A DNA stretch of 64,000 nt from Clostridiales bacterium (GTDB lineage Bacteria; Bacillota; Clostridia; Christensenellales; Aristaeellaceae), in NCBI GenBank assembly GCA_024684375.1, contig JAIKWZ010000022.1, forward strand, positions 62,001-126,000. The letters are read 5' to 3'. The notes under the pieces are model-generated. The model saw nothing but the letters and a program-made list of their open reading frames with translations, did not search any database and was not told where the DNA came from. Shown in pieces: positions 53,301 to 60,821 of this stretch (position 1 is its first letter; each line of letters opens with the position of its first letter). The position numbers were made by a program, and so were the translations under genes.

Positions 53301-55005
53301 CGAAAAGCAGGAATACGACGAGCTGAACCAAAAATATCCCTTTGCCGACGACGGCGGCATAAGGGCGCTGATCGGCGAGATCGACGACCCGGAGCGCCAG
53401 AGCCGCTATCCCTTTGATCTGGATATGCTCTCCTTCAGCGGCATGATGCTGATAGGCTCGGCCGCAAGCGGCAAGAGCAACCTGCTTAAGACCATGCTCT
53501 ACTCGCTGGTAACCCGCTATGGCCCGGACCAGATTCAGTATTATATATTGGATATGTCCCGCGGCGCCCTCAACCCCTTCAAAAACCTGCCCCACTGCGG
53601 CGCGTACGTGACCGAGCAGGACGAAAACGATTTCGACCGCATGGTGACCATGTTAAAGGAGATCGCGGCGGAGCGCAAAAAGCTGTTCGAGGAGGCGGAC
53701 ATCACCACCTTCAACGCCTACCGCAAGTACAAGCCCATGCCGCTCATTCTCTTCGTGCTTGACGGCTATAACAACATAGGCGCATTCAATAACGGCGTAC
53801 TGTTCAATCAGGGCATGAACGAACTGATGCGTGAAATCTCCGCCTACGGCATACACCTTATAGTTGCCGCGAACCATACCAATGAGATATACTCAAGAGC
53901 GCGCAGCGAGATGAATTACAACCTCGCTTTGCAGGCGAGGGATAAATACGAGTATACCGACATACTCGGAGCGAAGACCATAGTCACACCCCCCGCCTTG
54001 CCCGGCAGAGGCATGTGCGTGTATGAGGACAGGGTGCTGGAGTACCATACCGCCATGAAGTACGCCGACCTGCCGGAGCAGGAAGCCGCGGCGGAACTCA
54101 AAAAGGAGTTCGCCTTGCTGAGTGAACGCTACGCGGATAAAGAGCGCGCCCGTACGCTGCCGCTGATGGACAAAGAAGAAAAATACGAGGACTTCTGCCG
54201 CCGGTTCAAACCCGGCAGGATACCCCTGGGCTACCTCAAGCAGACCATAAAGCCCGTGGCGCTGCCTTTCAAGCAGCTGCAGACGCTGGGCGTGTACCTT
54301 GGCGACAAAGCGTGCGTGAAACCCGTGATCAAGAACCTGATATACGCCTGCGAAGTGAACAAAGCCAAGCTTACTTTCGTGAGAAAGCGCGACGAAAGCG
54401 CGTTCGACCCCGCCTGGCTCGAGGGTCTGAGCATAGAAACCGAAGTAATCGGCTCGAGCAAGGAAGAATATGAAGCGCTGGTGAACTCAATAACCGACGA
54501 ATGCAAACAGCAGAACGTGTTCAGGGACGAATACTGTGAGGAGCACGGCCTCCCCTCTACCGACAAAAAACGAGTCATTCGGGCTGCGGACTATATCCGC
54601 TCCAAGACCGAGCCGCACATCTACCTGTTCGAAAGCTTTGCCGACGTGTGCCAAAGCGGCATCAACAATGATGCTCTGGGCATGCTCTCGTTCTTCTTCA
54701 CCGCGCCCTGGGGCTACAATATTTATTTCATAGGCTGTTTCTATCCCGAGGATCAAGAAAACCTGTACGGGGACAAGCTGGTCAAGGAATTTTGCTATAA
54801 CCAGCTGGTAGCGCTCTTTGGAGGACGCTTTGAACAGCAGTGCATACACAACAGTTTCTCGTCCTCGTCAAAGGCCATGACCAAGCCGCTTGAAGACCAG
54901 GCGGAATTCGTGCTCAAGTACCGGGGAGAATCCGTGCTCATGCGCATGCCCTGCGGCGTGCCGGAGGAAGAAACGGTGGATCCGGACGAAGCGTCCATAC
55001 TGTAG
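50362..55005 (+). CDS. essC: EssC-like FtsK/SpoIIIE ATPase of type VII secretion, FHA at N-terminus
   Basis: 1547 residues from TTG 50362 (CGGAGAAG upstream). An N-terminal FHA domain shows ISVGRDPGC (~118-126), SVSKRHASL (~134-142) and SVNGVYLNG (~154-162), all phosphothreonine-binding signature positions. A short hydrophobic zone at ~262-292 is the only membrane candidate. Then FtsK/SpoIIIE domains: D1 Walker A GTTGSGKSEW (~687) and Walker B FIIADEFAEM (~805); D2 Walker A GSAASGKSNLL (~1032) and FVLDGY (~1130); D3 degenerate (GVYLGDKACVKPVI, ~1312). Size and order match Firmicutes EssC, the motor and substrate gate. Confidence 0.93.
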   Translation: MENQSITQALRAYLMEYKGLLRVAYLPARVEGRYTFADYSGKETVLPVWIAARDGSWELCCGEECGLYSGDISLGRRHPISLGSFVSLLYKGRAYIIFVDKDDNAFCRYRVKDGAEISVGRDPGCTIVHSAPSVSKRHASLRFEQGRWQVRDENSVNGVYLNGRYCAEEAAGVGDVVFVMGLHIILSAEYIAVNNVSGRFGIDESVLTPAESADSSRYLESSDTAATEIYSRQPRRRFKIDPQPISVSMPPVRMTGNRTPLYLRMASPLLMGGRSIASGNALMAVSSMVLPMLTQGYSEKDRKEYEDRRIEKYSAYLEEKEKEIIAERDQEGQILSDRYPSIDEIARFTEKSDRLWERRDIDEDFLNIRIGTGKVPLAAEISCPGDSFELDQDPLKARMNQLVKRDYSIHDAPVMLSLKETYVVGLRGNTQSMYQMARNMILQLVFTHSYDEVKIVVLGDVGASQEAQWDFNLLRYIPHCWDDGRGIRLLATDKSSACVIGEHLKKRYEDAIETRKPLRPAYVVFALSRRLFDCVEIFNDILANPKYAGVSIVTGFEVALKESQKLIQVRKGANGREGNLVDLFSDKSSDRRFDLEAPNAESTDKSLRKLSRIRLRVEGGSFALPSTYTFLQMFGAGKVEYLNPLTRWKENNPTKSLAAPVGIGTDGELFYLDLHQKRQGPHGLVAGTTGSGKSEWIITYVLSLAVSFSPDEVAFVLIDYKGGGLASAFVDKKRGIHLPHVVGTITNLDGNGINRSMLSINSELKRRQAAFNEAKSKNNSGSMDIYEYQKLYRAGKVDDPMPHLFIIADEFAEMKSQQPEFMDELISTARIGRSLGVHLILATQKPSGVVNEQIWSNTRFRVCLKVAGRSDSMEMLKRPEAADIRQTGRFYLQVGNNEFFALAQSAWCGADYLPSDVVEAQKDEAVEFVDDAGQVTLKVAPPKSGKKTDLKQLVAVVQYLSDLAKQEGIDPKQLWIDALPEKQEYDELNQKYPFADDGGIRALIGEIDDPERQSRYPFDLDMLSFSGMMLIGSAASGKSNLLKTMLYSLVTRYGPDQIQYYILDMSRGALNPFKNLPHCGAYVTEQDENDFDRMVTMLKEIAAERKKLFEEADITTFNAYRKYKPMPLILFVLDGYNNIGAFNNGVLFNQGMNELMREISAYGIHLIVAANHTNEIYSRARSEMNYNLALQARDKYEYTDILGAKTIVTPPALPGRGMCVYEDRVLEYHTAMKYADLPEQEAAAELKKEFALLSERYADKERARTLPLMDKEEKYEDFCRRFKPGRIPLGYLKQTIKPVALPFKQLQTLGVYLGDKACVKPVIKNLIYACEVNKAKLTFVRKRDESAFDPAWLEGLSIETEVIGSSKEEYEALVNSITDECKQQNVFRDEYCEEHGLPSTDKKRVIRAADYIRSKTEPHIYLFESFADVCQSGINNDALGMLSFFFTAPWGYNIYFIGCFYPEDQENLYGDKLVKEFCYNQLVALFGGRFEQQCIHNSFSSSSKAMTKPLEDQAEFVLKYRGESVLMRMPCGVPEEETVDPDEASIL

Positions 55006-55013
55006 GAGGGACC

Positions 55014-55265
55014 ATGGAAAAAGTGCTGGTGGAGCTGTTCGTTCCATCGATACAGAAAAGCTTTGAGATAATGGCGCCGCAGGATGTGCCCATTTCCCGG
55101 CTCACAGGCGTGCTGGCGGACGGCGTCAGGCAAATGTGCCCGGAGAGGTTCACTCCCTTGGGGAATGAAGCCCTGCTCATACGGGAATTTACCCGTCCCC
55201 TCGACCCCGCGAAGCGCCTGTGCGACTACGGCGCCTGCGACGGCGCGCATCTGGTGCTGATGTGA
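55014..55265 (+). CDS. EsaB/YukD-like ubiquitin-fold protein
   Basis: 83 residues, starting 8 bp after essC's stop. Small beta-grasp pattern: KVLVELFVPSIQKSFEIMAP, LTGVLADGVRQMCPERF, then TPLGNEALLIREFTRPLDP and ACDGAHLVLM. This resembles YukD/EsaB, a cytoplasmic accessory of Firmicutes type VII systems. The assignment rests on size, pattern and location. Confidence 0.78.
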   Translation: MEKVLVELFVPSIQKSFEIMAPQDVPISRLTGVLADGVRQMCPERFTPLGNEALLIREFTRPLDPAKRLCDYGACDGAHLVLM

Positions 55266-55266
55266 T

Positions 55267-55467
55267 ATGGGATATTTTGAAAACTGCTTATACGCCCTGT
55301 ACGCGGTCAGGCGGCAGGTCGAAAGGGACAGGGACGAGATAGCAGACTGCGTGAACGGCGAAATGCTGGACGCGTACCTGCTCGCGCCCGAAAAGGAATT
55401 GGAAGAGCTGAAAAAGCTCGAAAACATTCTTGAGATCCTGCAAAGCGAAGTGGAGCTCGCTTTGTGA
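55267..55467 (+). CDS. Small helical protein of type VII-like locus
   Basis: 66 residues, starting 1 bp after the EsaB-like stop, so coupled. Almost entirely alpha-helical and Glu/Leu-rich (LEELKKLENILEILQSEV), a predicted helical hairpin. No WXG motif or signal peptide. Could be a chaperone or structural partner of the neighbours. Family not recognised. Confidence 0.7.
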   Translation: MGYFENCLYALYAVRRQVERDRDEIADCVNGEMLDAYLLAPEKELEELKKLENILEILQSEVELAL

Positions 55468-55494
55468 GATAATTATTTATTTGGAGGAATCTAT

Positions 55495-55806
55495 ATGGCA
55501 AACGAGGGAAACATTTCACTTAGAAGTGAAGCGTCAGCAACAGAGTGGATAGCTAAAGCAAATGCTCTGAACGCAAGTGCCGCAGACGCCATCAAAGGGG
55601 TTTCGACTGCTCTCAATCTGATCACTCAAGAATCGGAAGGCACTCTCGTCGACGTATTCAAGGAAGCCGTCAACAACATAATCAGCTGGACTGACGAAGT
55701 GGTGGATGGCGTAGGCACTATCGTTAACGGTATAAAGAAGACTTATGACGCGTTAAAGAAGGGCTATGACACCGTTACCGGCTGGATTAAGAAAATAATC
55801 GGCTGA
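55495..55806 (+). CDS. Esx-sized helical protein 1, candidate secreted substrate
   Basis: 103 residues with GGAGG before the ATG. No signal peptide. Two helical segments with a break near residue 45, then an amphipathic C-terminal part (VVDGVGTIVNGIKKTYDALKKG) ending GWIKKIIG. It has the size and location of WXG100/Esx proteins, but no W-x-G in the central turn, which reads ESEGTLVDVF. The start ISLRSEASATEWI is Ser/Ala-rich. A substrate role is inferred. Confidence 0.72.
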   Translation: MANEGNISLRSEASATEWIAKANALNASAADAIKGVSTALNLITQESEGTLVDVFKEAVNNIISWTDEVVDGVGTIVNGIKKTYDALKKGYDTVTGWIKKIIG

Positions 55807-55848
55807 TGACCAGCAACAAATCTGAGAGAATACGAGGAGGAAATAGTA

Positions 55849-56220
55849 ATGGCAATTGCTTTAGGTCTTAAGGTATCAAAAAACGCGTTCCTTCAGGCGA
55901 TCGGAACGATCACCGTGAAGATTGACAAGCTAGAAGATATCAGGCAGTCCTATAAAGATCTTCTGGATCATCTGGATAGTGATGTTATAGCTCAGGCGGA
56001 CGATAATTTTGTTAAAGTTGAAGAGGCTGTAAAGAAGAATATCCAGCAAGTGCAACTTGCAATAACTCTGGCCACAAAACGCAGGGAAGCGCTGACGAAT
56101 GCGGTGAGAGAAATGGAAGAGTCCGGCGGCGAAAGCAGAAATATCTTATCGACGATGGCGGATCAGGCCGACAGCTCGTTCGAATCGGCTAAATCCCACG
56201 CGCAGGATATACTCGGCTGA
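55849..56220 (+). CDS. Esx-sized helical protein 2
   Basis: 123 residues with GAGGAGG upstream. Long helices (KIDKLEDIRQSYKDLLDHLD and VEEAVKKNIQQVQLAITLA) around a turn near residue 45 suggest a helical hairpin as in Esx proteins, again without WXG. The stop overlaps the next start (TGATG), so it is translationally coupled to it and may form a heterodimer, as Esx pairs do. Confidence 0.72.
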   Translation: MAIALGLKVSKNAFLQAIGTITVKIDKLEDIRQSYKDLLDHLDSDVIAQADDNFVKVEEAVKKNIQQVQLAITLATKRREALTNAVREMEESGGESRNILSTMADQADSSFESAKSHAQDILG

Positions 56221-56540
56221 TGAAAGACAACAGCGGCATTTTCGTAAGCGCGTCGAGACTGGCCGAACATAAGGCCGTGCTCACGCAGCAGAACTATGCC
56301 CTGCAGCGGTTAAGGGAGGCGCTGGGCGCTCTGGGCAGCGCCCACTCCCTGGCCGCCGACCCCCGGTACAAGGAAGCGCTGAGCGTGTGTTCCCGACTAA
56401 CGGAGCTCCACCAACGGAAAACACAGGCGCTGGACAGGCTGGAAGACGAGACCTGGGAAGCGATTTCCGAAGTTCGCAAGATTTTGGAAAAAGCCGAACA
56501 GGACGCGGAAGACAGCATGAGAACGAACTTTGACCTTTAG
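56220..56540 (+). CDS. Esx-sized helical protein 3
   Basis: 106 residues, overlapping the previous stop codon by one base. Predicted helical hairpin (SASRLAEHKAVLTQQNYALQ, then HQRKTQALDRLEDETWEAIS) rich in Glu, Leu and Arg. It ends in an acidic tail. No WXG and no signal peptide. Likely partner of the protein encoded just upstream. Confidence 0.7.
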   Translation: MKDNSGIFVSASRLAEHKAVLTQQNYALQRLREALGALGSAHSLAADPRYKEALSVCSRLTELHQRKTQALDRLEDETWEAISEVRKILEKAEQDAEDSMRTNFDL

Positions 56541-56596
56541 GGACTTTCAGTATCGGGGGGCGGCCCGCCGCTCCCCGGAAAGCAAAGTGACAGCAT

Positions 56597-58462
56597 ATGA
56601 ATGAGATAGACTCAAGGCTCGAACTGCTGCTTAAGCAGTATTTCCCCGGCTGGAAGGCTGAAAAGCTGCTGGGAAGCGGCAGCTACGGACGGGTATACCG
56701 CATTTACCGGGAAAACGCCGGCGAAAGGTATCACTCTGCCCTTAAATGGATCGAATATCCCAGGGACCCCCAGGAGATCCGCACGCTGGAAGCTCAGGGG
56801 CTGTCTTCTGATGAAATAAAGGCGTATTACGCCAAGACCGCGGTCGCCCTGCAAAGGGAGATATCCATATTAGTCAGGCTTAAGGCCAACAGCCACATCG
56901 TCAGCATAGAAGACCACTATGTGATCGACCGCGACGAGGGCGGCTTTGACCTGCTCATCCGCATGGAGGAGCTCACGCCCCTGTCCGAGTTGATAAAATC
57001 ACTTACCGTGCGCGATGCCGTAAAGCTTGGCAGGGACGTGTGCACCGCGCTGGTAGATTGCGCTACCGAAAGCATAGTACACAGGGACATAAAGCCGGAC
57101 AATATTTTCCGCAATCACCTGGGCAGCTACAAGCTGGGCGATTTCGGTGTTGCCAAGCACCTGTACGCGTCTGAGGCGGCGTACTCCCAGAAAGGCACGC
57201 CTTTGTACATGGCGCCCGAGGTCGTAAACGGCGAAAGCTACGACGCCCGGGCAGACATATATTCGCTGGGTCTGGTGCTCTACAAGCTGCTTAATGCCCA
57301 GCGCCTGCCCTTTGAGCCCGCAGGCCGCATGCCTCTTCCCGACGAGCAGAGCGCGGCCCGGCAAAAGCGGATCAAGGGCGAGAAATTCCCACCTCCGTCC
57401 CAGGCGGACGAGGAGCTTGGAGAGGTAATCCTCAAGGCCTGCGCGTTCGACCCGGAGGACAGGTATTCCTCCGCCGCCGAATTCCTCGAAGCGCTGGAGG
57501 GAGTGGATCTGTCGTTTGACGGCGACAATCCGCTTATCATTAACGAGGCGTCCGCCCCGCGCGAAAAAGACGTGCAAGGGGAAACGGTGAACCTCGCCAC
57601 ACAGAACGTGCGCCCGAAAGACGACGATGAGGTGCAGTCTGGCTGGATACATAAGACAGGCGGAGACGATGAAACAGAAATAATAGATGAGTTTCCTCCT
57701 GATACTCCCCCCACCCCTCCTGATCCGCCGCCCGAACCCGAGTCTGAACCGCCTAAAAAGCATAAAACGCCTTATATAATCGCTGCAGTCATTGCGCTTA
57801 TCGTGATCGCCGTGGCGGGATATCTGATATTCAGACCCGGCGCGAAGGGCATAACAAACATCGAGTACACTAAAAACTCCATAAAGAGCGTGCTTACCTG
57901 GAAGGGCGGCAAGGCGCCATGGAGCGTACAGGGCGAAAACTACGGCACCCTCGTGTGCGACTCGCCTAAGGCGGAGCTTTACCTGATGCCTGGCGCGCAG
58001 TACAATTTCACCATCACTGACGCTGACGGGCTCACGGCGACTGCCGCCGTGAACGCTCCTGCGGAAAAGAAATGGGATGGCGAGGTGAATGTCTTTTCCG
58101 CGCGGCTGTACAGGTACAAAGTTTCGCCGGGAGAAACTCCGGAAACTGCCAGCAGTCCCAGAGCAGCCGAAGCGGTAAGTTATTCTTCCGAGATCGGAAA
58201 GGAAAAGCAAGACGGTTACTTCGTGTTGTTCAGGTGTGTGAACCCTGGCGCAGATGTAAGCGCTGAGTGCGTGATCACGGGCGGGAAGCAACCGGTCTAT
58301 CAGGTTATCACTCTTCCCTATGCCGCGCAGAAGGAAGGCGGGGCAGTGTATATAAGCCTGAACGAGGCGCTTACGGAGTTGCCGGAGAACTCAGAGATGG
58401 TAAAACTGAATGTATACATAGACAGCCAAACGCTGTACAGCGGTGAATGGAATATACAATAA
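56597..58462 (+). CDS. Transmembrane Ser/Thr protein kinase of type VII-like locus
   Basis: 621 residues. Cytoplasmic Hanks-type kinase (1-~300): Gly loop LGSGSYGRVYRIY, beta3 Lys50, catalytic HRDIKPDN (162-169), DFG (182-184) and YMAPEVV. All key residues are present, so it should be active. An acidic, Pro-rich linker (~360-388) is followed by one membrane segment (~391-413) and ~200 extracytoplasmic residues with an Fn3-like and a second beta domain. Topology resembles EssB/YukC, which is a pseudokinase. EssC encoded upstream has an FHA domain that could read its phosphothreonines. Confidence 0.93.
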   Translation: MNEIDSRLELLLKQYFPGWKAEKLLGSGSYGRVYRIYRENAGERYHSALKWIEYPRDPQEIRTLEAQGLSSDEIKAYYAKTAVALQREISILVRLKANSHIVSIEDHYVIDRDEGGFDLLIRMEELTPLSELIKSLTVRDAVKLGRDVCTALVDCATESIVHRDIKPDNIFRNHLGSYKLGDFGVAKHLYASEAAYSQKGTPLYMAPEVVNGESYDARADIYSLGLVLYKLLNAQRLPFEPAGRMPLPDEQSAARQKRIKGEKFPPPSQADEELGEVILKACAFDPEDRYSSAAEFLEALEGVDLSFDGDNPLIINEASAPREKDVQGETVNLATQNVRPKDDDEVQSGWIHKTGGDDETEIIDEFPPDTPPTPPDPPPEPESEPPKKHKTPYIIAAVIALIVIAVAGYLIFRPGAKGITNIEYTKNSIKSVLTWKGGKAPWSVQGENYGTLVCDSPKAELYLMPGAQYNFTITDADGLTATAAVNAPAEKKWDGEVNVFSARLYRYKVSPGETPETASSPRAAEAVSYSSEIGKEKQDGYFVLFRCVNPGADVSAECVITGGKQPVYQVITLPYAAQKEGGAVYISLNEALTELPENSEMVKLNVYIDSQTLYSGEWNIQ

Positions 58463-58479
58463 CGAGGAGGATAATACAC

Positions 58480-59838
58480 ATGTGCAAGAAAATCGTATCC
58501 GTGATCCTGGCGCTTACGCTGATTATGTCAATGTGCTCTCTGGCGGAAGGTGGCTTATATTATGACGCCCTGCTGACATACTACGAAGCTTACTTAGCCT
58601 ATGAACAGGCTAACGATCCAAAGGGTCTGGAAGAGCTCAGAAACCTGGTCAGTTACTACATTGATGATGAAGATCGCAAAAAGGACCTAGATAGATTTGA
58701 GGTTGCCAGACAGTATCTGAATTACGCGCAGGGCCGCCTCGCGATAGATGAGGGTAATTATCTGGAGGCACAAAGGAAATTCGCCCGCTGCGGTGCCTTC
58801 GGTCACAAAACCGATGTGTACTATAGCTTTGCCGTAGCAATACTGGACTGTGAAGATGGAAATTATAAAGAATCCCTTCCCAAGCTGAAGGCCCTGAGCA
58901 ATTCTGAGATAATGTACGCTATCAGGCTTTATGACGCGATAGATAAATATGAGCCGCTGTATAAATCCTCCTTCATGGAAAAAGCGCGTAAAGCCGAGCT
59001 TAAAGGGGATGTTGAGGCGGCTAAGGGCTACTACACCGAGTTGCTTGAATACGATATGTTTAAATACGATCCAGAAATCAAGGCCGCGCTCGCAGCTCTC
59101 GGCGTTGTTCCGTCCTCTGTCAACCTGACTATAGACAACTGCCAGGCTGTCGACCAGAATCGTATCAATGTAAAATGGAGCGGTGACGGCAGCGAATACA
59201 CCGTGAAATGGACCATGGATCTTTCTGGAAAAACCGGCACGGAAAGCGCCAAAACCAGCGCGTTGGAATATATGATCACCGGCCTTGAGCCAAATACTGA
59301 ATACTTTGTGACGGTGGAATGCTCTGGTGTGAAAGAGTCAGCTAAGGCAAAAACCAAAATTGCGAAATCATATTCTGAATCTGACACAAGTTTCATATGG
59401 GCTAACAGTAGCACCCTTTATGCTATCGAGGACCTTGACGAGCTGCGGCTTCATGTTGAAACCAATAATAGAATGCGGTCCACTTTTGTGGACCTAAAGA
59501 ATATTCGCAGGTCAAGAACCAGGATCGTTTCGCTTGACAGCGCGTTCACGCAGGTAGGCGCAGAGATGTTCGTGTTCCAGCTGAAAAATGCTCCGGAAAA
59601 GCAGCTTGACGGAAAGCCCTATACCCTGCTTCTGCGCGTGAACGGAGGCACCGCGTGCAAAAAGGGCACTTTCGGAGATTTTGAAGTCGCGCTTGAAAAG
59701 ACTAATATCTACGTGCTGCTAAGCGATATGCTCGCCGAAACCTCTGAGAACTATAATGGCCTTTCCGGCAGCAAGTTTACGCTTGAGCTGCTCATAGACG
59801 GCATGTTCGCGGCGAGCGCGACAGGTACATTTGAATAA
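58480..59838 (+). CDS. Secreted TPR-like / Fn3-like protein
   Basis: 452 residues from ATG 58480 with GAGGAGG upstream. Signal peptide (1-23). A helical TPR-like region (~25-215) with repeated YLNYAQGRLAIDEGNYLEAQ-type units, then an Fn3-like domain (INVKWSGDGSEYTVKW ... TGLEPNTEYFVTVEC, ~225-310). The C-terminal domain (~310-452) ends GSKFTLELLIDGMFAASA. The last two domains are shared with the next gene. The neighbouring kinase's outer region has related end motifs, suggesting matching partners outside the cell. Confidence 0.83.
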   Translation: MCKKIVSVILALTLIMSMCSLAEGGLYYDALLTYYEAYLAYEQANDPKGLEELRNLVSYYIDDEDRKKDLDRFEVARQYLNYAQGRLAIDEGNYLEAQRKFARCGAFGHKTDVYYSFAVAILDCEDGNYKESLPKLKALSNSEIMYAIRLYDAIDKYEPLYKSSFMEKARKAELKGDVEAAKGYYTELLEYDMFKYDPEIKAALAALGVVPSSVNLTIDNCQAVDQNRINVKWSGDGSEYTVKWTMDLSGKTGTESAKTSALEYMITGLEPNTEYFVTVECSGVKESAKAKTKIAKSYSESDTSFIWANSSTLYAIEDLDELRLHVETNNRMRSTFVDLKNIRRSRTRIVSLDSAFTQVGAEMFVFQLKNAPEKQLDGKPYTLLLRVNGGTACKKGTFGDFEVALEKTNIYVLLSDMLAETSENYNGLSGSKFTLELLIDGMFAASATGTFE

Positions 59839-59854
59839 CCTTTATTGGTATTTG

Positions 59855-59880
59855 GCATCCGGCATAGAAGCGCCGGATGC
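59855..59880 (+). repeat. Intercistronic hairpin, copy 1
   Basis: Perfect 9-bp arms GCATCCGGC/GCCGGATGC (59855-59863 with 59872-59880). The same element with flanking CCCGAAAGGAGA ribosome site recurs at 60757-60822. Confidence 0.82.
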
Positions 59881-59921
59881 CGGTGTGTTTGGCACAAACC
59901 CGAAAGGAGAGCATGTATCCT

Positions 59922-60740
59922 ATGAAACGTATGTCTGTCCGCATTTTATGCTCCATAATGGCATTTCTGGTATTTGCTGCATTATGCGTACCTGACATCG
60001 CTTCAGCGGATAACGGCAGATCAACCTCCATTACGGTTTACTGGGACGAGGAGTACAGTTCGATCACTGTGACCGTAAAAGGGAAAGCGGACGGTGAAAC
60101 GTACACCGTAAAGTGGTATGCGCTTTCGAATGGCGAGTCCGCGGCGAAAAGCGACAGGACATCGGCGTCATCATACACGGCCACAGGCCTCGAGCCCAAT
60201 ACGGAATACCTTATAACGCTGGAATGTGAAGCCTTCACAGTCTCTTTCAAGGCTCGCACCCGTAATGTGCAGCCATATTCCGATTTCGATGATAGCTTTG
60301 AGTGGTCACAGAGCAGTAGTATTTATCTAATATCAGACCGAAGCAAGCTGTTTAAGCACCTTGACAACGGCAGAAAAGTTTCAACTTTTATAGATCAGTA
60401 TAATTTAAGAAAATCTAAGGAAAGAATCATTTCCCTTGACGAATCATTCCTGAAGCATGGCGCGGCAATGTTCGCTTTCCTGCTGTATGCTGCTCCCAAA
60501 GAAGAGCTTAACGGTAAGCCTTACACCCTGCTCATGCGCGTGAACGGCGGCAGCGTGCGCCGCGACGGCATATTCGGCGACATGGATGTATCCATTGATA
60601 GAGACTGTTTGTACGTGCTCGTATACGATATGTTTGAGGATGCTGCCAAGAGCTTCCCGAATCTATCCGGCAGCAAGTTTACACTTGAGCTGCTCATAGA
60701 CGGCATGTCAGCGGTGGATGCGACGGGATGGTTTGAATAA
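59922..60740 (+). CDS. Secreted Fn3-like protein, short paralogue
   Basis: 272 residues from ATG 59922; an ATG at 59913 is only 3 nt from the AGGAG and is less likely. Signal peptide (1-29). It carries the Fn3-like domain (ETYTVKWYALSNGESAAKSD ... TGLEPNTEYLITLEC) and the C-terminal domain (FDDSFEWSQSSSIYLISD ... GSKFTLELLIDGMSAVDA) of the preceding gene but no TPR region. A clear tandem duplicate. Confidence 0.83.
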   Translation: MKRMSVRILCSIMAFLVFAALCVPDIASADNGRSTSITVYWDEEYSSITVTVKGKADGETYTVKWYALSNGESAAKSDRTSASSYTATGLEPNTEYLITLECEAFTVSFKARTRNVQPYSDFDDSFEWSQSSSIYLISDRSKLFKHLDNGRKVSTFIDQYNLRKSKERIISLDESFLKHGAAMFAFLLYAAPKEELNGKPYTLLMRVNGGSVRRDGIFGDMDVSIDRDCLYVLVYDMFEDAAKSFPNLSGSKFTLELLIDGMSAVDATGWFE

Positions 60741-60756
60741 GCGACAGCGGCATTTT

Positions 60757-60782
60757 GCGTCCGGCACAGAAGCGCCGGATGC
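60757..60782 (+). repeat. Intercistronic hairpin, copy 2
   Basis: 9-bp arms with one G-T pair (60757-60765 with 60774-60782), followed by CCCCGAAAGGAGA and the next ATG. Near-identical to copy 1, so the whole gap was duplicated with the gene. Confidence 0.8.
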
Positions 60783-60821
60783 CGGTACGTTCGATACTAC
60801 CCCGAAAGGAGACCATTTTTA

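Noticed and set aside
59855-60782. Intercistronic hairpins as terminators
   Set aside because: No T-run follows, and each leads directly into a ribosome site and the next gene.
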